64,000 bases of DNA from JABCYV01 sp963696025. Its GTDB lineage: Bacteria; Acidobacteriota; Terriglobia; Terriglobales; Acidobacteriaceae. Both the position numbers and the translations under genes were made by a program. Of this stretch, positions 1 through 8,909 are shown in pieces (position 1 is the first letter of the stretch; every line of letters starts with the position of its first letter). The stretch is from the NCBI GenBank assembly GCA_963696025.1, contig CAVOII010000014.1, forward strand, positions 992,001-1,056,000. Direction: 5' to 3'. The notes under the pieces were generated by a model that was given only the letters and a program-made list of their open reading frames with translations, ran no database searches and had not been told where the DNA came from.

Positions 1-1
1 G

Positions 2-850
2 TGTGCGCTGATCGAGCCGCACTATCCCAAGCCGGGCAACGGGCGACGACCGAAAGAACTGGAAAAGATGCTGCGGATTTATTTTCTGCAGCAGTGGTTC
101 AATCTGGCGGACCCGGCGGTGGAAGAGGCTTTGTACGACTCGGCGACCCTGCGGCAGTTCGTGGGCATTGATTTGGGAGCCGAGCCGGTGCCGGATGAGA
201 CGACGGTGTGCAAGTTCCGGCATCTGCTGGAAGAGAACCATCTGGGGGAAGAGATTCTGGGGACTGTGAACCTGCATTTGCAAGCCAAGGGCGTGCGGAT
301 CACGACGGGCACGATTGTGGACGCGACCCTGATTCACGCACCTTCCTCGACCAAAAACCGCGAGCAGAGCCGGGACCCAGAGATGCACCAGGCGAAGAAG
401 GGGAAGAACTGGTACTTCGGGATGAAAGCGCACGTGGCCGTCGACAGCAAGACCAAGATCATCCATACGGCGGTGGCGACGGCAGCCAATGTTTCCGATG
501 TGGCCATGTTGCCGGACCTGCTGCATGGCGAAGAAACGCGGGTGTGGGGCGACGGAGCGTATCAGGGCCAAACCGAGGTGATCCGCGAGTGCGCGCCACG
601 AGCACGGGATTTCACCCAGCGGCGCTGTCGCTACAAGGGTCAGATCGTGGATGAAGTGGCGTGGGCGAAGAACCGGACGAAGTCAAAGGTGCGGGCGAGG
701 GTGGAGCACGTGTTTCAAGTGATGAAGCTGAAGTTCGGATTCGTGAAAGTACGCTATCGCGGGCTGAAGAAGAACGCGCACCGGCTGTTCGTTACCTGTG
801 CGCTGGTGAATCTGTTTGTGAGCCGCAGAAAACTGCTCGCCGTAGCGTAG
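2..850 (+). CDS. IS5-family transposase (5' end cut by window edge)
   Basis: DDE transposase that cuts and inserts the insertion sequence. The open frame continues upstream of the ATG at 68 to the window edge, and those codons read ALIEPHYPKPGNGRRP, which is conserved near the N-terminus of IS5 transposases. The gene therefore starts outside the window. Catalytic residues can be placed: the first Asp in TIVDATLIHAPSS, the second in VWGDGAYQG, and the Glu in RARVEHVFQVMK, followed by the usual KVRYRGLKKNAHRLF region. There is no internal stop or frameshift, so the copy could be active. IS5 elements vary in N-terminal length, so the missing part may be short. Confidence 0.93.
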   Translation, partial: CALIEPHYPKPGNGRRPKELEKMLRIYFLQQWFNLADPAVEEALYDSATLRQFVGIDLGAEPVPDETTVCKFRHLLEENHLGEEILGTVNLHLQAKGVRITTGTIVDATLIHAPSSTKNREQSRDPEMHQAKKGKNWYFGMKAHVAVDSKTKIIHTAVATAANVSDVAMLPDLLHGEETRVWGDGAYQGQTEVIRECAPRARDFTQRRCRYKGQIVDEVAWAKNRTKSKVRARVEHVFQVMKLKFGFVKVRYRGLKKNAHRLFVTCALVNLFVSRRKLLAVA

Positions 851-967
851 GCTCGTCCGGCTTTGCCCCGTAGGCGCGGTTGCAATGCCAGTACTGACCA
901 GTTCCAGCATCCGAGACCCGAACCGGCAGCGCGGTTTCCTGAACACTGTTGTTAGTCGACCCTAGAA

Positions 968-989
968 TGAGCGCTTATTCAGAGTGTCC
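968..989. repeat. IS5-type right terminal inverted repeat with CTAG target site
   Basis: Read inward from 989 on the minus strand, the sequence resembles the IS5 terminal repeat (GGA start, GAATAAGCG core). CTAG at 990-993 is the expected four-base target duplication. The exact outer base is inferred from the family rule, not from comparison with the other end. Confidence 0.7.
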
Positions 990-997
990 CTAGGACA

Positions 998-1348
998 TCA
1001 AGAGGCGGGACGTTCTTCCGACGGGCGGATGGTGGGTTCAGCTTTTTCCCGCTGATCACGGTCCCAGGCGATCAGCCGATTGAGATCGTAGCGATAAGGC
1101 CCGTAGGCCTGAAAGGCTTTCTCGTCAAATAAGCGTTTGATACCGCAGCCCAGGCACACCTGATAGGAGTAGCCCTGAGTGCGAACTGGCCAACTCATCT
1201 TTCCGTGCCAGCAGCCGCGAAGCAACACTACCCCGGCGCCTGCCAGGCCCGTAGCCAGACCCAAAGGCCAAGCCCAGCGCGACTTCTTCTTCTCTTTATT
1301 CACCTGCCACAGCCTGTAAGCGGTTCCAAAATCTAAGGATATGCCCAA
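998..1348 (-). CDS. Small membrane protein with a CxxC motif, function unknown
   Basis: A 116-residue protein of unknown function. It has one hydrophobic segment (about residues 26-45, flanked by KEKKKSR), then a Cys-His pair (GCWHGKMSWPVR) and a CLGCGIKRLFDEKAF segment followed by YGPYRYDLNRL. The paired cysteines may bind a metal. I have the impression that this 'CLGCGIKRLFD' pattern recurs in acidobacterial proteins, but that is memory and not a search. The gene ends 8 bases from the IS5 end and is transcribed toward it, so the insertion did not damage it. No operon partner is evident. Confidence 0.6.
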   Translation of the reverse strand: MGISLDFGTAYRLWQVNKEKKKSRWAWPLGLATGLAGAGVVLLRGCWHGKMSWPVRTQGYSYQVCLGCGIKRLFDEKAFQAYGPYRYDLNRLIAWDRDQREKAEPTIRPSEERPAS

Positions 1349-1615
1349 ATCGAATCGGAAGGCAATAGGTTGAAGGGGCTAGGTTGGCTGGCCGACCTGG
1401 TCCCAGCTTACCAAAGACCGTGCACCGCTTCCCACCTTCGTTCGGCAAGGAATCATTGCGATTGGGAGAAAACACCTGTAACTTACAGCTGAAGGCATCC
1501 CCCGGCCCCGCAGGCGACCTGTGCTTTCGGGGTGAGCAAATCGTGAATTGACAGGCTCTTTTCCCGTGGCACACTGGGATTGGCGCAAGTAGTCACAGGG
1601 ATTTTCACTGTTTTC

Positions 1616-3907
1616 ATGAGCGCGAGTCCGCACAACGCGAACCCGGGGCTGAATAGCGAGACGCCGGAGCTGGCCGCATCCGCAAAGCCTGCATTCGTGT
1701 CCGCGGCCGACGTACCGGCTCCCAGTCATGAGGCGCTGCAAGCCCTGCTTGCCTTCTCTTCCCTGCACGAACAGATACGCCAGCGCCGGGTGCGCGAAGC
1801 ACATAGCGGAGTAGCCTCAGATCCGACCGATGTTTGGGAACTGGAACAATTCGTCTTAGATGAAGTACTGCAGCTTGTGGCCGAGCGCGCTCTTGCGATC
1901 ACAGGTGCCGACGGCATAGCCATCGCTCTGGCAGAAGGAGACGCGATCATTTGCCGGGCATCGGCTGGGAAGATTGCCCCCGACGCCGGAGTCCGCCTCG
2001 ATCCGAACTCAGGATTCTCCGGCGCCTGCTTGCGCAGTGGTCGAATCATTCGCTGCGACGACGTCGAGAACGATCCGCGAGTGAACGTGCAAGCCTGTCG
2101 CAGATTGGGCACACGCTCTATGGTCGCGGTGCCGCTGGCGGGACAACGCAGCGTGATTGGCCTCCTGGAAGCCTTCTCCAGCGCCGCTTATGGCTTCAAC
2201 GACAGTGATGTTCGCAGTCTGAGCCTGCTCGCCGAGCTGATTCTCGCTGCCATGAAACCGGAGGAGGAAGATCGGCTGGCCGAAATCTCCGAGCGAGTGG
2301 TTCCTGCGGAGAAAGTCGAAGCCAAGCGGTCCACCGAAAATTCTGCGCGCGAAGTTGAGCTTAATGTTCAAAGCGAACTTCAGAGGGCGAGGGCAAAATC
2401 AGCAGCTTTGGCTTCTAGCGAGCGCACTTCATCAACGAGCCCAAGCGCAGACGCTTCGCAACCGGACAACAGTCCGGAAATATTCTCAACACTCGGCAAG
2501 ACGGAAAGATCGAGACCTGGCATCGCGGTCGTGCTGTTGGTATTGCTGGCTGCGGTCGTACTGACGGCCGGACTGTGGTGGAAAATTCGGCATCACAGCC
2601 AACTCCCAGTTGCTCCCCCGCGTCAGTCTGTTTCGCAGCCCTCTCCAGTTGAAAGCAAGCCCGCCGAATCGCAAACCGAGGACGTCCCGACCGATGCGAC
2701 TGAGGCCTCTTCTTCAAGTCCTGAAAAACCGGGAACACTGCCTCGTGTCACCGGCATCAGGCAATCGTCCGCGACCGATTCCAGCACAGTAATCGTTGAC
2801 ATGCAGGACCAGGTTCAGTACGAGGCCCACCGGCTGGGTAATCCAGAAAGAATCTACGTTGATCTGCATAACACCGGATTGGCTTCCGGGCTTTTTGGCA
2901 AGACGATCGAGGTGAAAGACTCGTTACTCACCCGTGTACGCATCGCGCAGCCCAGGCGTGGCGTGACTCGCGTTGTGCTGGAAACCAATGGCCCGTCAGA
3001 TTTTTCTGTCAGACTCGAATCCAGTCCCTTTCGGCTAGTCGTCGAGGTACACGGCCTCCGACCGAATAGGGTGCCTAAGGCACAGAGCACGATCCAGACC
3101 AGGACAAAACTGGAGGGTGTCGCCCCTGTCATCGCTCCCAAGGCAGCGCCGCTGGCGTCGCCCGCTGAATCTGCCTCTCCCGTTGACCGCCAGATTCGCG
3201 GCCCACTGCCGAAGTTCCGCATCGTACTCGACGCCGGACATGGTGGCTGGGACTTGGGCACGGTCGGCCGCAAAGGTTTGTTGGAAAAAGATCTGGTCCT
3301 CGACATCGTGCAACGTCTGGGGAACCTGATCCAGGGCCGGTTGGGAGCCGAGGTGATCTACACCCGCCAGGATGACAGTTACGTGGCTCTGGAGAAGCGC
3401 GCTGAAATCGCGAACCTTTCGCAAGCCAATCTGTTCGTCTCGGTTCATGCCAACTACAGCGAAGATTCTTCGGCGCGTGGGGCCGAGACGTATTACACAA
3501 ACACATATTCATCGGTGAGAGCGCGGCCTCGTGAAACTGACCCCGCCGACAAAGCGGCGCAGCACGTGGATTGGACAAATGTGGACATTCGCGAAAAGGT
3601 GCAGGAGTCGCGACAGGTGGCGGCCAGCGTACAACGATCGCTTTACGCCATGATCGCGCAAAAGATTCCCGGCATTCGCAACCGAGGCATCAAGAAAGCA
3701 TCCTACGTGGTGTTGACCGGAACATCGATGCCGGCGATCCTCGCCGAGGTTTCCTTCGTCAGTAGTCCTGGCGATGAAAGCAAGTTGAAGAGCTCGGAGT
3801 ATCGTCAGCAGATCGCCGAAGCCCTATATAAGGGCATCGCGCACTACGCCGCCGCAGCCCACCGGGTGGATATGGCTAGCGCCTCTCGCAAACCCGCGGG
3901 AGAGTAG
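1616..3907 (+). CDS. GAF - membrane segment - AMIN - N-acetylmuramoyl-L-alanine amidase fusion
   Basis: Predicted zinc amidase that cuts the amide bond between muramic acid and L-alanine in peptidoglycan. The frame is open from a TTG at 1580 (775 residues); the ATG at 1616 is preferred and no strong ribosome site decides. Numbered from the TTG: GAF domain about 92-225 (CDDVENDPRVNV motif), one membrane segment about 313-334, AMIN domain about 390-492, and an Amidase_3 domain about 545-765. Zinc ligands are His554 (DAGHGG), Glu569 and His623 (SVHAN), and the late Glu of LAEVSFV is the likely catalytic residue. Typical AmiC-type amidases have a signal peptide and no GAF domain. Here the GAF side should be cytoplasmic and the AMIN/amidase side periplasmic, which suggests control by a bound cytoplasmic ligand. 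Confidence 0.9.
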   Translation: MSASPHNANPGLNSETPELAASAKPAFVSAADVPAPSHEALQALLAFSSLHEQIRQRRVREAHSGVASDPTDVWELEQFVLDEVLQLVAERALAITGADGIAIALAEGDAIICRASAGKIAPDAGVRLDPNSGFSGACLRSGRIIRCDDVENDPRVNVQACRRLGTRSMVAVPLAGQRSVIGLLEAFSSAAYGFNDSDVRSLSLLAELILAAMKPEEEDRLAEISERVVPAEKVEAKRSTENSAREVELNVQSELQRARAKSAALASSERTSSTSPSADASQPDNSPEIFSTLGKTERSRPGIAVVLLVLLAAVVLTAGLWWKIRHHSQLPVAPPRQSVSQPSPVESKPAESQTEDVPTDATEASSSSPEKPGTLPRVTGIRQSSATDSSTVIVDMQDQVQYEAHRLGNPERIYVDLHNTGLASGLFGKTIEVKDSLLTRVRIAQPRRGVTRVVLETNGPSDFSVRLESSPFRLVVEVHGLRPNRVPKAQSTIQTRTKLEGVAPVIAPKAAPLASPAESASPVDRQIRGPLPKFRIVLDAGHGGWDLGTVGRKGLLEKDLVLDIVQRLGNLIQGRLGAEVIYTRQDDSYVALEKRAEIANLSQANLFVSVHANYSEDSSARGAETYYTNTYSSVRARPRETDPADKAAQHVDWTNVDIREKVQESRQVAASVQRSLYAMIAQKIPGIRNRGIKKASYVVLTGTSMPAILAEVSFVSSPGDESKLKSSEYRQQIAEALYKGIAHYAAAAHRVDMASASRKPAGE

Positions 3908-3934
3908 ACATTTCATGTTCCTGCACGAGCAGTT

Positions 3935-5629
3935 TCAACGTAATTGATCGAGTGCGTCCACTTCATCTTTCAAGCCGAGAAACTGCCAGCGTTGCAAGGC
4001 AATGGGCACGTTTCCGTTTTGCCACACGAAGTCGTGAAAGGGTCGCAGGCTAAAGGCGTCTTTCTTCTGACGCTGAGCATCGGCCAGAAATCTGTAAATC
4101 TGTAGTTTGCCAATCTCATAGGAGATCGCCTGACCTGGCCCCGAAGCAAAGGCAGAAGCTTCCGCGTGCGCGGTTTGCGAGTCCATGGGCACGGTGTTCT
4201 TCAGATATTCAGCGGCTTGCTCCATGGTGAATTCGCCGAGCGCCAGCTTGACATCCACTTCCACGCGCAGCGCCCGCAGACGCATGAAGTTCCAGATCAT
4301 TTCGCGGCTGCGCGGACTGTCATCGAACAATCCAGCCAGCAGCATCATCTCTTCCGCATAAAACCCGATGCCCTCGTTCGCGCCGGAGTCATAGTAGTGG
4401 CGTCGAATAGGATCGGGCTGCGCCCAGGAGAGCACCAGCTGAAAATAGTGCCCGGGCACTCCCTCATGGACGATGATGCCGCGAGGATCCTTCGCCATGC
4501 TGAGCGAGAAGTAACCTAAATCGAGAGAAGGCGGACCGACGTAGCGCGTCCCACCATCCTTCAAACGGCTGGGGCCGGTGAAATCATCCGGTTCACCAAG
4601 ATCGGTGAGCGGCGCAATGTACTCAGGCATGGGTGCAAAACGATAGTGCTGCACCCATGCGGGGACAGTGAGAATGTCTTTCGCTTCCAGGTAATTTCGC
4701 ACGGCCAGCTCATCTTTTTCTTCGCGGGCGATTTGCTCGGCCTGGTTTTTGGAAATTGTCACTTGAGGAGCACCTAGGTTGCGGTGCTCTTCATAGATCT
4801 GCGATGCCACTGAGCGCGCCCATTCCTGACGCCCCATAGCCAGCAATTGCTCGGGCGTGAAGGGAAGCAGCGCGACGTTTTTAAGGAAGAAGACGTACGC
4901 GTCACGGCCAACTGCAGTTTCAGATGGCATTGCTGGAAGGCGCTGGTTCAGCCATTTGCGATACGATTCGATTGCAACAACAGCCTGCACCCCCGCGGCG
5001 TCAACCTCTCGTGCGGCGGCGGGATCAAGTAGCGGCTTGACCGCTCGAACAGACTGCAAAAGACGAGGCCCGAGGTCATGCAGATGATCCAGTGCCAAAC
5101 GGGCAAAGGGGGTGACAGGTTGGGTGAGATTTTTCTTTCCGTCCTCCAACGTCCGTGGAATCGAGCCCAGCATGGCAAGGATATTTCGGCTTCGCTCGGC
5201 GTCGAACGGCGGGGGCTGTAGAAGAAGACTCAAATAAGCACCGACGCTCTGTTCTCCATAGAACATGGGGTTCCGTTGCCAACTGCGATTCACGTCGAGT
5301 TCCCACCGGACGCGGGCAATTGCCGACCCTATCAAGCGATAGTCCACCTGACGAGCCACCGGCCATGACGACGCATCAATCTTTTTCCACCGGCCTTCGA
5401 ATTCTTCCAGTTGCTTCTGGTAGCGAGTAACAGCGGCGGGAGACCAGTCGGGCAGCCATCCCGCGGGACGCTCGAGGCGCGGGATATCGTCAGAAGTAGT
5501 TGGCTGTTCACTCGCGCGCCAAGTCCAGAAGTCACGCGCCAGATCGTCCAGAGAATCCGCGCGCAGCGAGGAAGCCAGCAAGAGAATGACTAACAAAGCA
5601 AACATCCGCAACGCGGGAGTGATGGTCAT
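3935..5629 (-). CDS. DUF885 family secreted metallopeptidase-like protein
   Basis: Secreted protein of the DUF885 family, whose members resemble zinc carboxypeptidases. A signal peptide is clear (FALLVILLLASSLRADS, about residues 10-26). The family's metal motif HEGVPGHYFQ lies near residues 387-396, an HExxxxH-like variant, and EGIGFYAEEMML follows as a possible further metal ligand region. Length (564 residues) is normal for the family. It converges with the upstream amidase gene with only 27 bases between the stops, so the two are not co-transcribed. The substrate is unknown; peptide hydrolysis in the periplasm is inferred from the motif. Confidence 0.85.
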   Translation of the reverse strand: MTITPALRMFALLVILLLASSLRADSLDDLARDFWTWRASEQPTTSDDIPRLERPAGWLPDWSPAAVTRYQKQLEEFEGRWKKIDASSWPVARQVDYRLIGSAIARVRWELDVNRSWQRNPMFYGEQSVGAYLSLLLQPPPFDAERSRNILAMLGSIPRTLEDGKKNLTQPVTPFARLALDHLHDLGPRLLQSVRAVKPLLDPAAAREVDAAGVQAVVAIESYRKWLNQRLPAMPSETAVGRDAYVFFLKNVALLPFTPEQLLAMGRQEWARSVASQIYEEHRNLGAPQVTISKNQAEQIAREEKDELAVRNYLEAKDILTVPAWVQHYRFAPMPEYIAPLTDLGEPDDFTGPSRLKDGGTRYVGPPSLDLGYFSLSMAKDPRGIIVHEGVPGHYFQLVLSWAQPDPIRRHYYDSGANEGIGFYAEEMMLLAGLFDDSPRSREMIWNFMRLRALRVEVDVKLALGEFTMEQAAEYLKNTVPMDSQTAHAEASAFASGPGQAISYEIGKLQIYRFLADAQRQKKDAFSLRPFHDFVWQNGNVPIALQRWQFLGLKDEVDALDQLR

Positions 5630-5659
5630 AGTTTAGGCATGCTTATCTCTTTTTCCTGA

Positions 5660-5790
5660 GCAATTGTCATGCTGAGCGAACGCCGGGCCTTGCGAATGCG
5701 AAGCCCGGCGAGTCGAAGCATCCATACCGGCACCGGTGCCCACTGCAGGGATCCTTCGACTCCGTGACTGCTTTCGCACAACGAAAGCAG
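5660..5790. repeat. Dispersed intergenic repeat of the 'gtcgaag' type
   Basis: The gap between 5630 and 5874 holds no gene. It contains 'gctgagcgaacgccgggcc', a matching 'gcgagtcgaagcatcc', and an inverted 'ggatccttcgactccg', with a small hairpin (ccgggcctt...aagcccgg) between them. The same core (ctgagcRaagtcgaagg) recurs at 34351 and 57873. These are intergenic palindromic repeats of unknown function, possibly comparable to REP elements. Confidence 0.55.
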
Positions 5791-5874
5791 TTACTCCACT
5801 CATGATGACAACGTTGCGCTGATGACCGTTGAAAATATCACAGCCGCACGGTCCGCATGCAGATGAGCAGGCAA

Positions 5875-6999
5875 CTAGTTGAGGATTGTAACCAAACCCG
5901 AGCCGCGACGCGGGGAGAAAGGACGATCGGTGATCTGAGTTTCAAACTTTGCGGCCCATCGTCCCGGGATCGCGGTACCGCACGACGGACAACAACCCTC
6001 CGCTGTCAGGCGGTAGTCTTGGACAAAATAACCGTAACGCTTGACCAGAAGTTCGCCGCAGTTGTGACAGCACGTGTCTTCAAGGTCCACTACCATGCCC
6101 GGCAGGTTTCCAGCGTAGATGTAGCGCAAGCCCGCCTTCTTGCCGATTTCCGCCGCGCGCAGCAAGTCTTCGGGGCCCGTATTGTCGGGATCGTCCATCT
6201 TGTAATCCTTGTGGAATGCGGTCACATGCCACGGGATGTAGGGAGAAACGCTAGCCAAGAAATCGGTTAACCCGCGCAGTTCTTCGTCGGAGTCGTTGAA
6301 GCCCGGAATCAGCAGCGTGACGATTTCCAGCCAGAAGCCCATATCGTGCAAGCGTCGAATAGTATCGAGAATCGGCCCGATGCGGCCACCAAGCTGGTGA
6401 TAATGACGGTCGTCGAAACTCTTCAAGTCAACTTTGTATAGATCAATCCAGGGGCGCAGATATTCCAGTACTTGTGGCGTGCCGTTCCCGTTGGAAACGA
6501 ATCCTGTGATCAGCCCCGCAGCCTTGGCCTCCTTGAAGACCGCGACGGCCCATTCGCTCGTGATGAGCGGCTCATTGTAAGTGCTGACCAGAACTCTTGC
6601 GCCTTGCCGAAGAGCATCGCGGACCAGTGCTTCGGGCGAAGCCTCCAGCGGGGCCGAAATCGCATGGGGATCCCGCAGCGCCTGCGACGTCACCCAGTTC
6701 TGACAGTAGGCGCAGTGGAGATCGCACCCCAGCATTCCGAAGCTGTAAGCCAGCGCTCCCGGATACGCGTGAAAGAACGGCTTCTTTTCGATGGGATCGC
6801 ACTGCACGCCGCCCACATATCCCCAAGGCACGTAGAGGCTGCCACCTTGGTTGTATCGGACTTTACAGACCCCAGGCTGACCATCCGCGATCGGGCAGCA
6901 GTGCCCGCAGGCGTAGCAACGCACCCGATTTCGGTCGAGTTTCTCGTAAAGCTCGCCCTCGCGAACATGGTCATGGACAATGTCTCGAAGCGTAGGCAC
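5875..6999 (-). CDS. amrS: AmmeMemoRadiSam-system radical SAM enzyme
   Basis: Radical S-adenosylmethionine protein of the AmrS type, related to pyruvate formate-lyase activating enzymes. An N-terminal zinc-ribbon-like region (RCYACGHCCPIADG, Cys28/31/34/35 and Cys45) comes first, then the 4Fe-4S motif GCDLHCAYC (Cys92, Cys96, Cys99), a TIM-barrel core, and a second C-terminal zinc ribbon (CCHNCGELL ... CCPSCGTAIPGRW). The 374-residue length fits the family. The other members of the three-protein system, the Memo and AMMECR1 proteins, are not encoded nearby, so the partners must lie elsewhere. The substrate of the family is not established. Confidence 0.9.
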   Translation of the reverse strand: MPTLRDIVHDHVREGELYEKLDRNRVRCYACGHCCPIADGQPGVCKVRYNQGGSLYVPWGYVGGVQCDPIEKKPFFHAYPGALAYSFGMLGCDLHCAYCQNWVTSQALRDPHAISAPLEASPEALVRDALRQGARVLVSTYNEPLITSEWAVAVFKEAKAAGLITGFVSNGNGTPQVLEYLRPWIDLYKVDLKSFDDRHYHQLGGRIGPILDTIRRLHDMGFWLEIVTLLIPGFNDSDEELRGLTDFLASVSPYIPWHVTAFHKDYKMDDPDNTGPEDLLRAAEIGKKAGLRYIYAGNLPGMVVDLEDTCCHNCGELLVKRYGYFVQDYRLTAEGCCPSCGTAIPGRWAAKFETQITDRPFSPRRGSGLVTILN

Positions 7000-7083
7000 A
7001 ATTTACTCTCAATCTATTTTAGACCTTTCGAACTATGAGAATCGACACAGTGTTTGCTGGATATTGACGAACGGTGTGAAGAT

Positions 7084-8748
7084 CTATCGCGATGCCGGCG
7101 TATTCCTGCTTTCGAGCTGATGATGCGTCAGCCACTCATTGGCTTGCTGTCGCGCGGCGATGACCTGGACGCGAGGCATGCGAGAAGCAAGCGAGGCGAC
7201 GCGGTCTCTGCTAATCTCGTCTCCGCCCGCCGCCGCCAAAACCGCCCAGAAGTAGGCCTTGCTCAGGTCTTCTGGAACACCCCTTCCGAACTGGTAGTAG
7301 GCTCCCAGAGTTCCCTGAGCCTGTATGTGGCCTTGCTCGGCGGCCATGGAGAACCAGCGAACCGCTTCAGGATAACTTTGCGCAACCTCGTCACCGGTGG
7401 CGTATCGCACTCCCATGGCAAACTGCGCGGTGGCATCACCTTGTTCAGCCAACTGGCGCAAGCCACCTGGGTCCTTGGCGTCCGTTACAATGGGCGCGGC
7501 AGTCTTGGTAGCTAAAGTCTGCGGTTTTGACCCGGTAGATAGGTCGGCTCGATCGCCCGTCCGCATGTCCGGCCGTCTCTCGACCCAGGGGCCAACCAGC
7601 CAAATTGAGGCACCGGCCAGCGTGGCGAGAACCGCATAGAGAAGTATTTTGCGAGGGGGCGATGGCGTCGATCGATCAGCAACCGGTGAAACCGGAGCCT
7701 CCGCAGCAGGGTGATCTTGAAGGCCGACCGGAGAAGCGTTAGCCAGATTGTTTTTTACGCTGGAAGACCGTGTCGCGTTACTCAATGCGACCACCGTGAT
7801 CTGCGACAGTCTTCGTAGAATATCGCTCTCGTCGACTCCGAAAGCATTGGCCTGCTCTGAAAATATCTCGATCAGCCCGACTACCACGTCTCCCAAATGA
7901 AGGGGCGCAGCCAGCATGGAGCGGATTCCGAGGCCGCGGCAGGTTTCCACGTCGACGCGGGGGTCGGTTTCGCAATCATCACAGCGCAGCAACATCCCCG
8001 TTCGGACGCACTCGCCGGAGAATCCGGTGCCAGCGTTTAGACGGGCGCCGAGGCCAGGAGCACCCGACCCAGCGCTGGCAGCACAAACCATCTCGCTGCC
8101 TTGTGCGAGAGCAATGGCCGCGCCGCGAGCGCCGGTGAAAGTTAGCGCCCGCTCGACAATCAATTGGAGTGATGCGTCCAGGTCTGCTTCGCTCGATTCC
8201 ACCTTTCGCTCGATCGCCGCGAGTGCGGTCAAGACCGCCGCATACTCTGGAATCGCGAGAGCCCTGTGTCGGCTTTCCCATTGTGGCGCGGCTGAATTCG
8301 CCGGCGTGGGCGTCCCTAAGACCTTACTGGGCTGATGCAGCACTCGCGCAGTCGCGTGATCACAGGCAGTAATCGTGTTCAGAAAGAGCCATTCCTTCAG
8401 TCGCCGCAGAGATTCGTCCGGCATTTCCGGGAAGCAAGCCCCGCTCCTACCCGAGGAGTCGGACCAGACTACTTGAGCACTGGTATGGATGTAACTCTTG
8501 GTTTCCGACAGATCCAGACATAAATTAAGGCTTTGGTTGGGTTCCAAAGGAGACGGTGTGTGGATAGACATCCCACCTTCGTTTATGTCCAAAATCTCAT
8601 TGAGCTCCAGAACGATGCCGCTGGAAGTTCCAGTTAAGCTGGCATAAGCGGGAGTGTGCACCTTGTGCCGCACACGACGGCGACGCTCGCGCATAAGCGG
8701 ATTCCATTCCAGGTTGATCTCGCCCGGCTTGGCCCCGGTGGGATCCAT
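7084..8748 (-). CDS. PilZ - GAF - membrane segment - Sel1-repeat protein
   Basis: A 554-residue protein combining an N-terminal PilZ domain (about 18-125), a GAF domain (about 190-322), one membrane segment (about 368-387) and C-terminal Sel1-like repeats (about 430-512; AEQGDATAQFAMGVRYATG and AEQGHIQAQGTLGAYYQFG). The PilZ domain has the RxxxR motif (RRRVRHK) and DINEGG, where Asn replaces the usual Ser of D/NxSxxG, so c-di-GMP binding is likely but not certain. The GAF domain shares CDDCETDPRVDVETC and GLGIRSM with the amidase fusion at 1616-3907. The Sel1 repeats should face the periplasm and would mediate protein contacts. Promoters are probably in the gap shared with the divergent gene at 8910. 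Confidence 0.87.
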   Translation of the reverse strand: MDPTGAKPGEINLEWNPLMRERRRRVRHKVHTPAYASLTGTSSGIVLELNEILDINEGGMSIHTPSPLEPNQSLNLCLDLSETKSYIHTSAQVVWSDSSGRSGACFPEMPDESLRRLKEWLFLNTITACDHATARVLHQPSKVLGTPTPANSAAPQWESRHRALAIPEYAAVLTALAAIERKVESSEADLDASLQLIVERALTFTGARGAAIALAQGSEMVCAASAGSGAPGLGARLNAGTGFSGECVRTGMLLRCDDCETDPRVDVETCRGLGIRSMLAAPLHLGDVVVGLIEIFSEQANAFGVDESDILRRLSQITVVALSNATRSSSVKNNLANASPVGLQDHPAAEAPVSPVADRSTPSPPRKILLYAVLATLAGASIWLVGPWVERRPDMRTGDRADLSTGSKPQTLATKTAAPIVTDAKDPGGLRQLAEQGDATAQFAMGVRYATGDEVAQSYPEAVRWFSMAAEQGHIQAQGTLGAYYQFGRGVPEDLSKAYFWAVLAAAGGDEISRDRVASLASRMPRVQVIAARQQANEWLTHHQLESRNTPASR

Positions 8749-8909
8749 ACAAAGTCTGGTACATCTTAACCCAGTCCGGCTAGTTGGAAATACCTAATCA
8801 GGAAGTTGAATCTGGGACATGCGCTTCTGGGACCAATGCATGGGCTAACGCCACGAGTAGGTTGACTTTGCCAAGGGTAGGTGGGAGACTCCACACGGCG
8901 GGGTGTGAC

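Larger units (their letters stand above)
1..989 (+). mobile_element. IS5-family insertion sequence, right part
   Basis: The window opens inside an insertion sequence of the IS5 family. It holds most of the transposase gene, a non-coding tail of about 120 bases, and a right terminal repeat ending at about 989. The outer end, read inward, begins GGACACTCTGAATAAGCGC, which shares the GGA start and GAATAAGCG core with the classical IS5 end. The next four bases, CTAG (990-993), fit the YTAR target duplication of the group. The left end lies outside the window, so its duplication copy cannot be compared. The element sits only 8 bases beyond the stop codon of the next gene. Confidence 0.85.
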
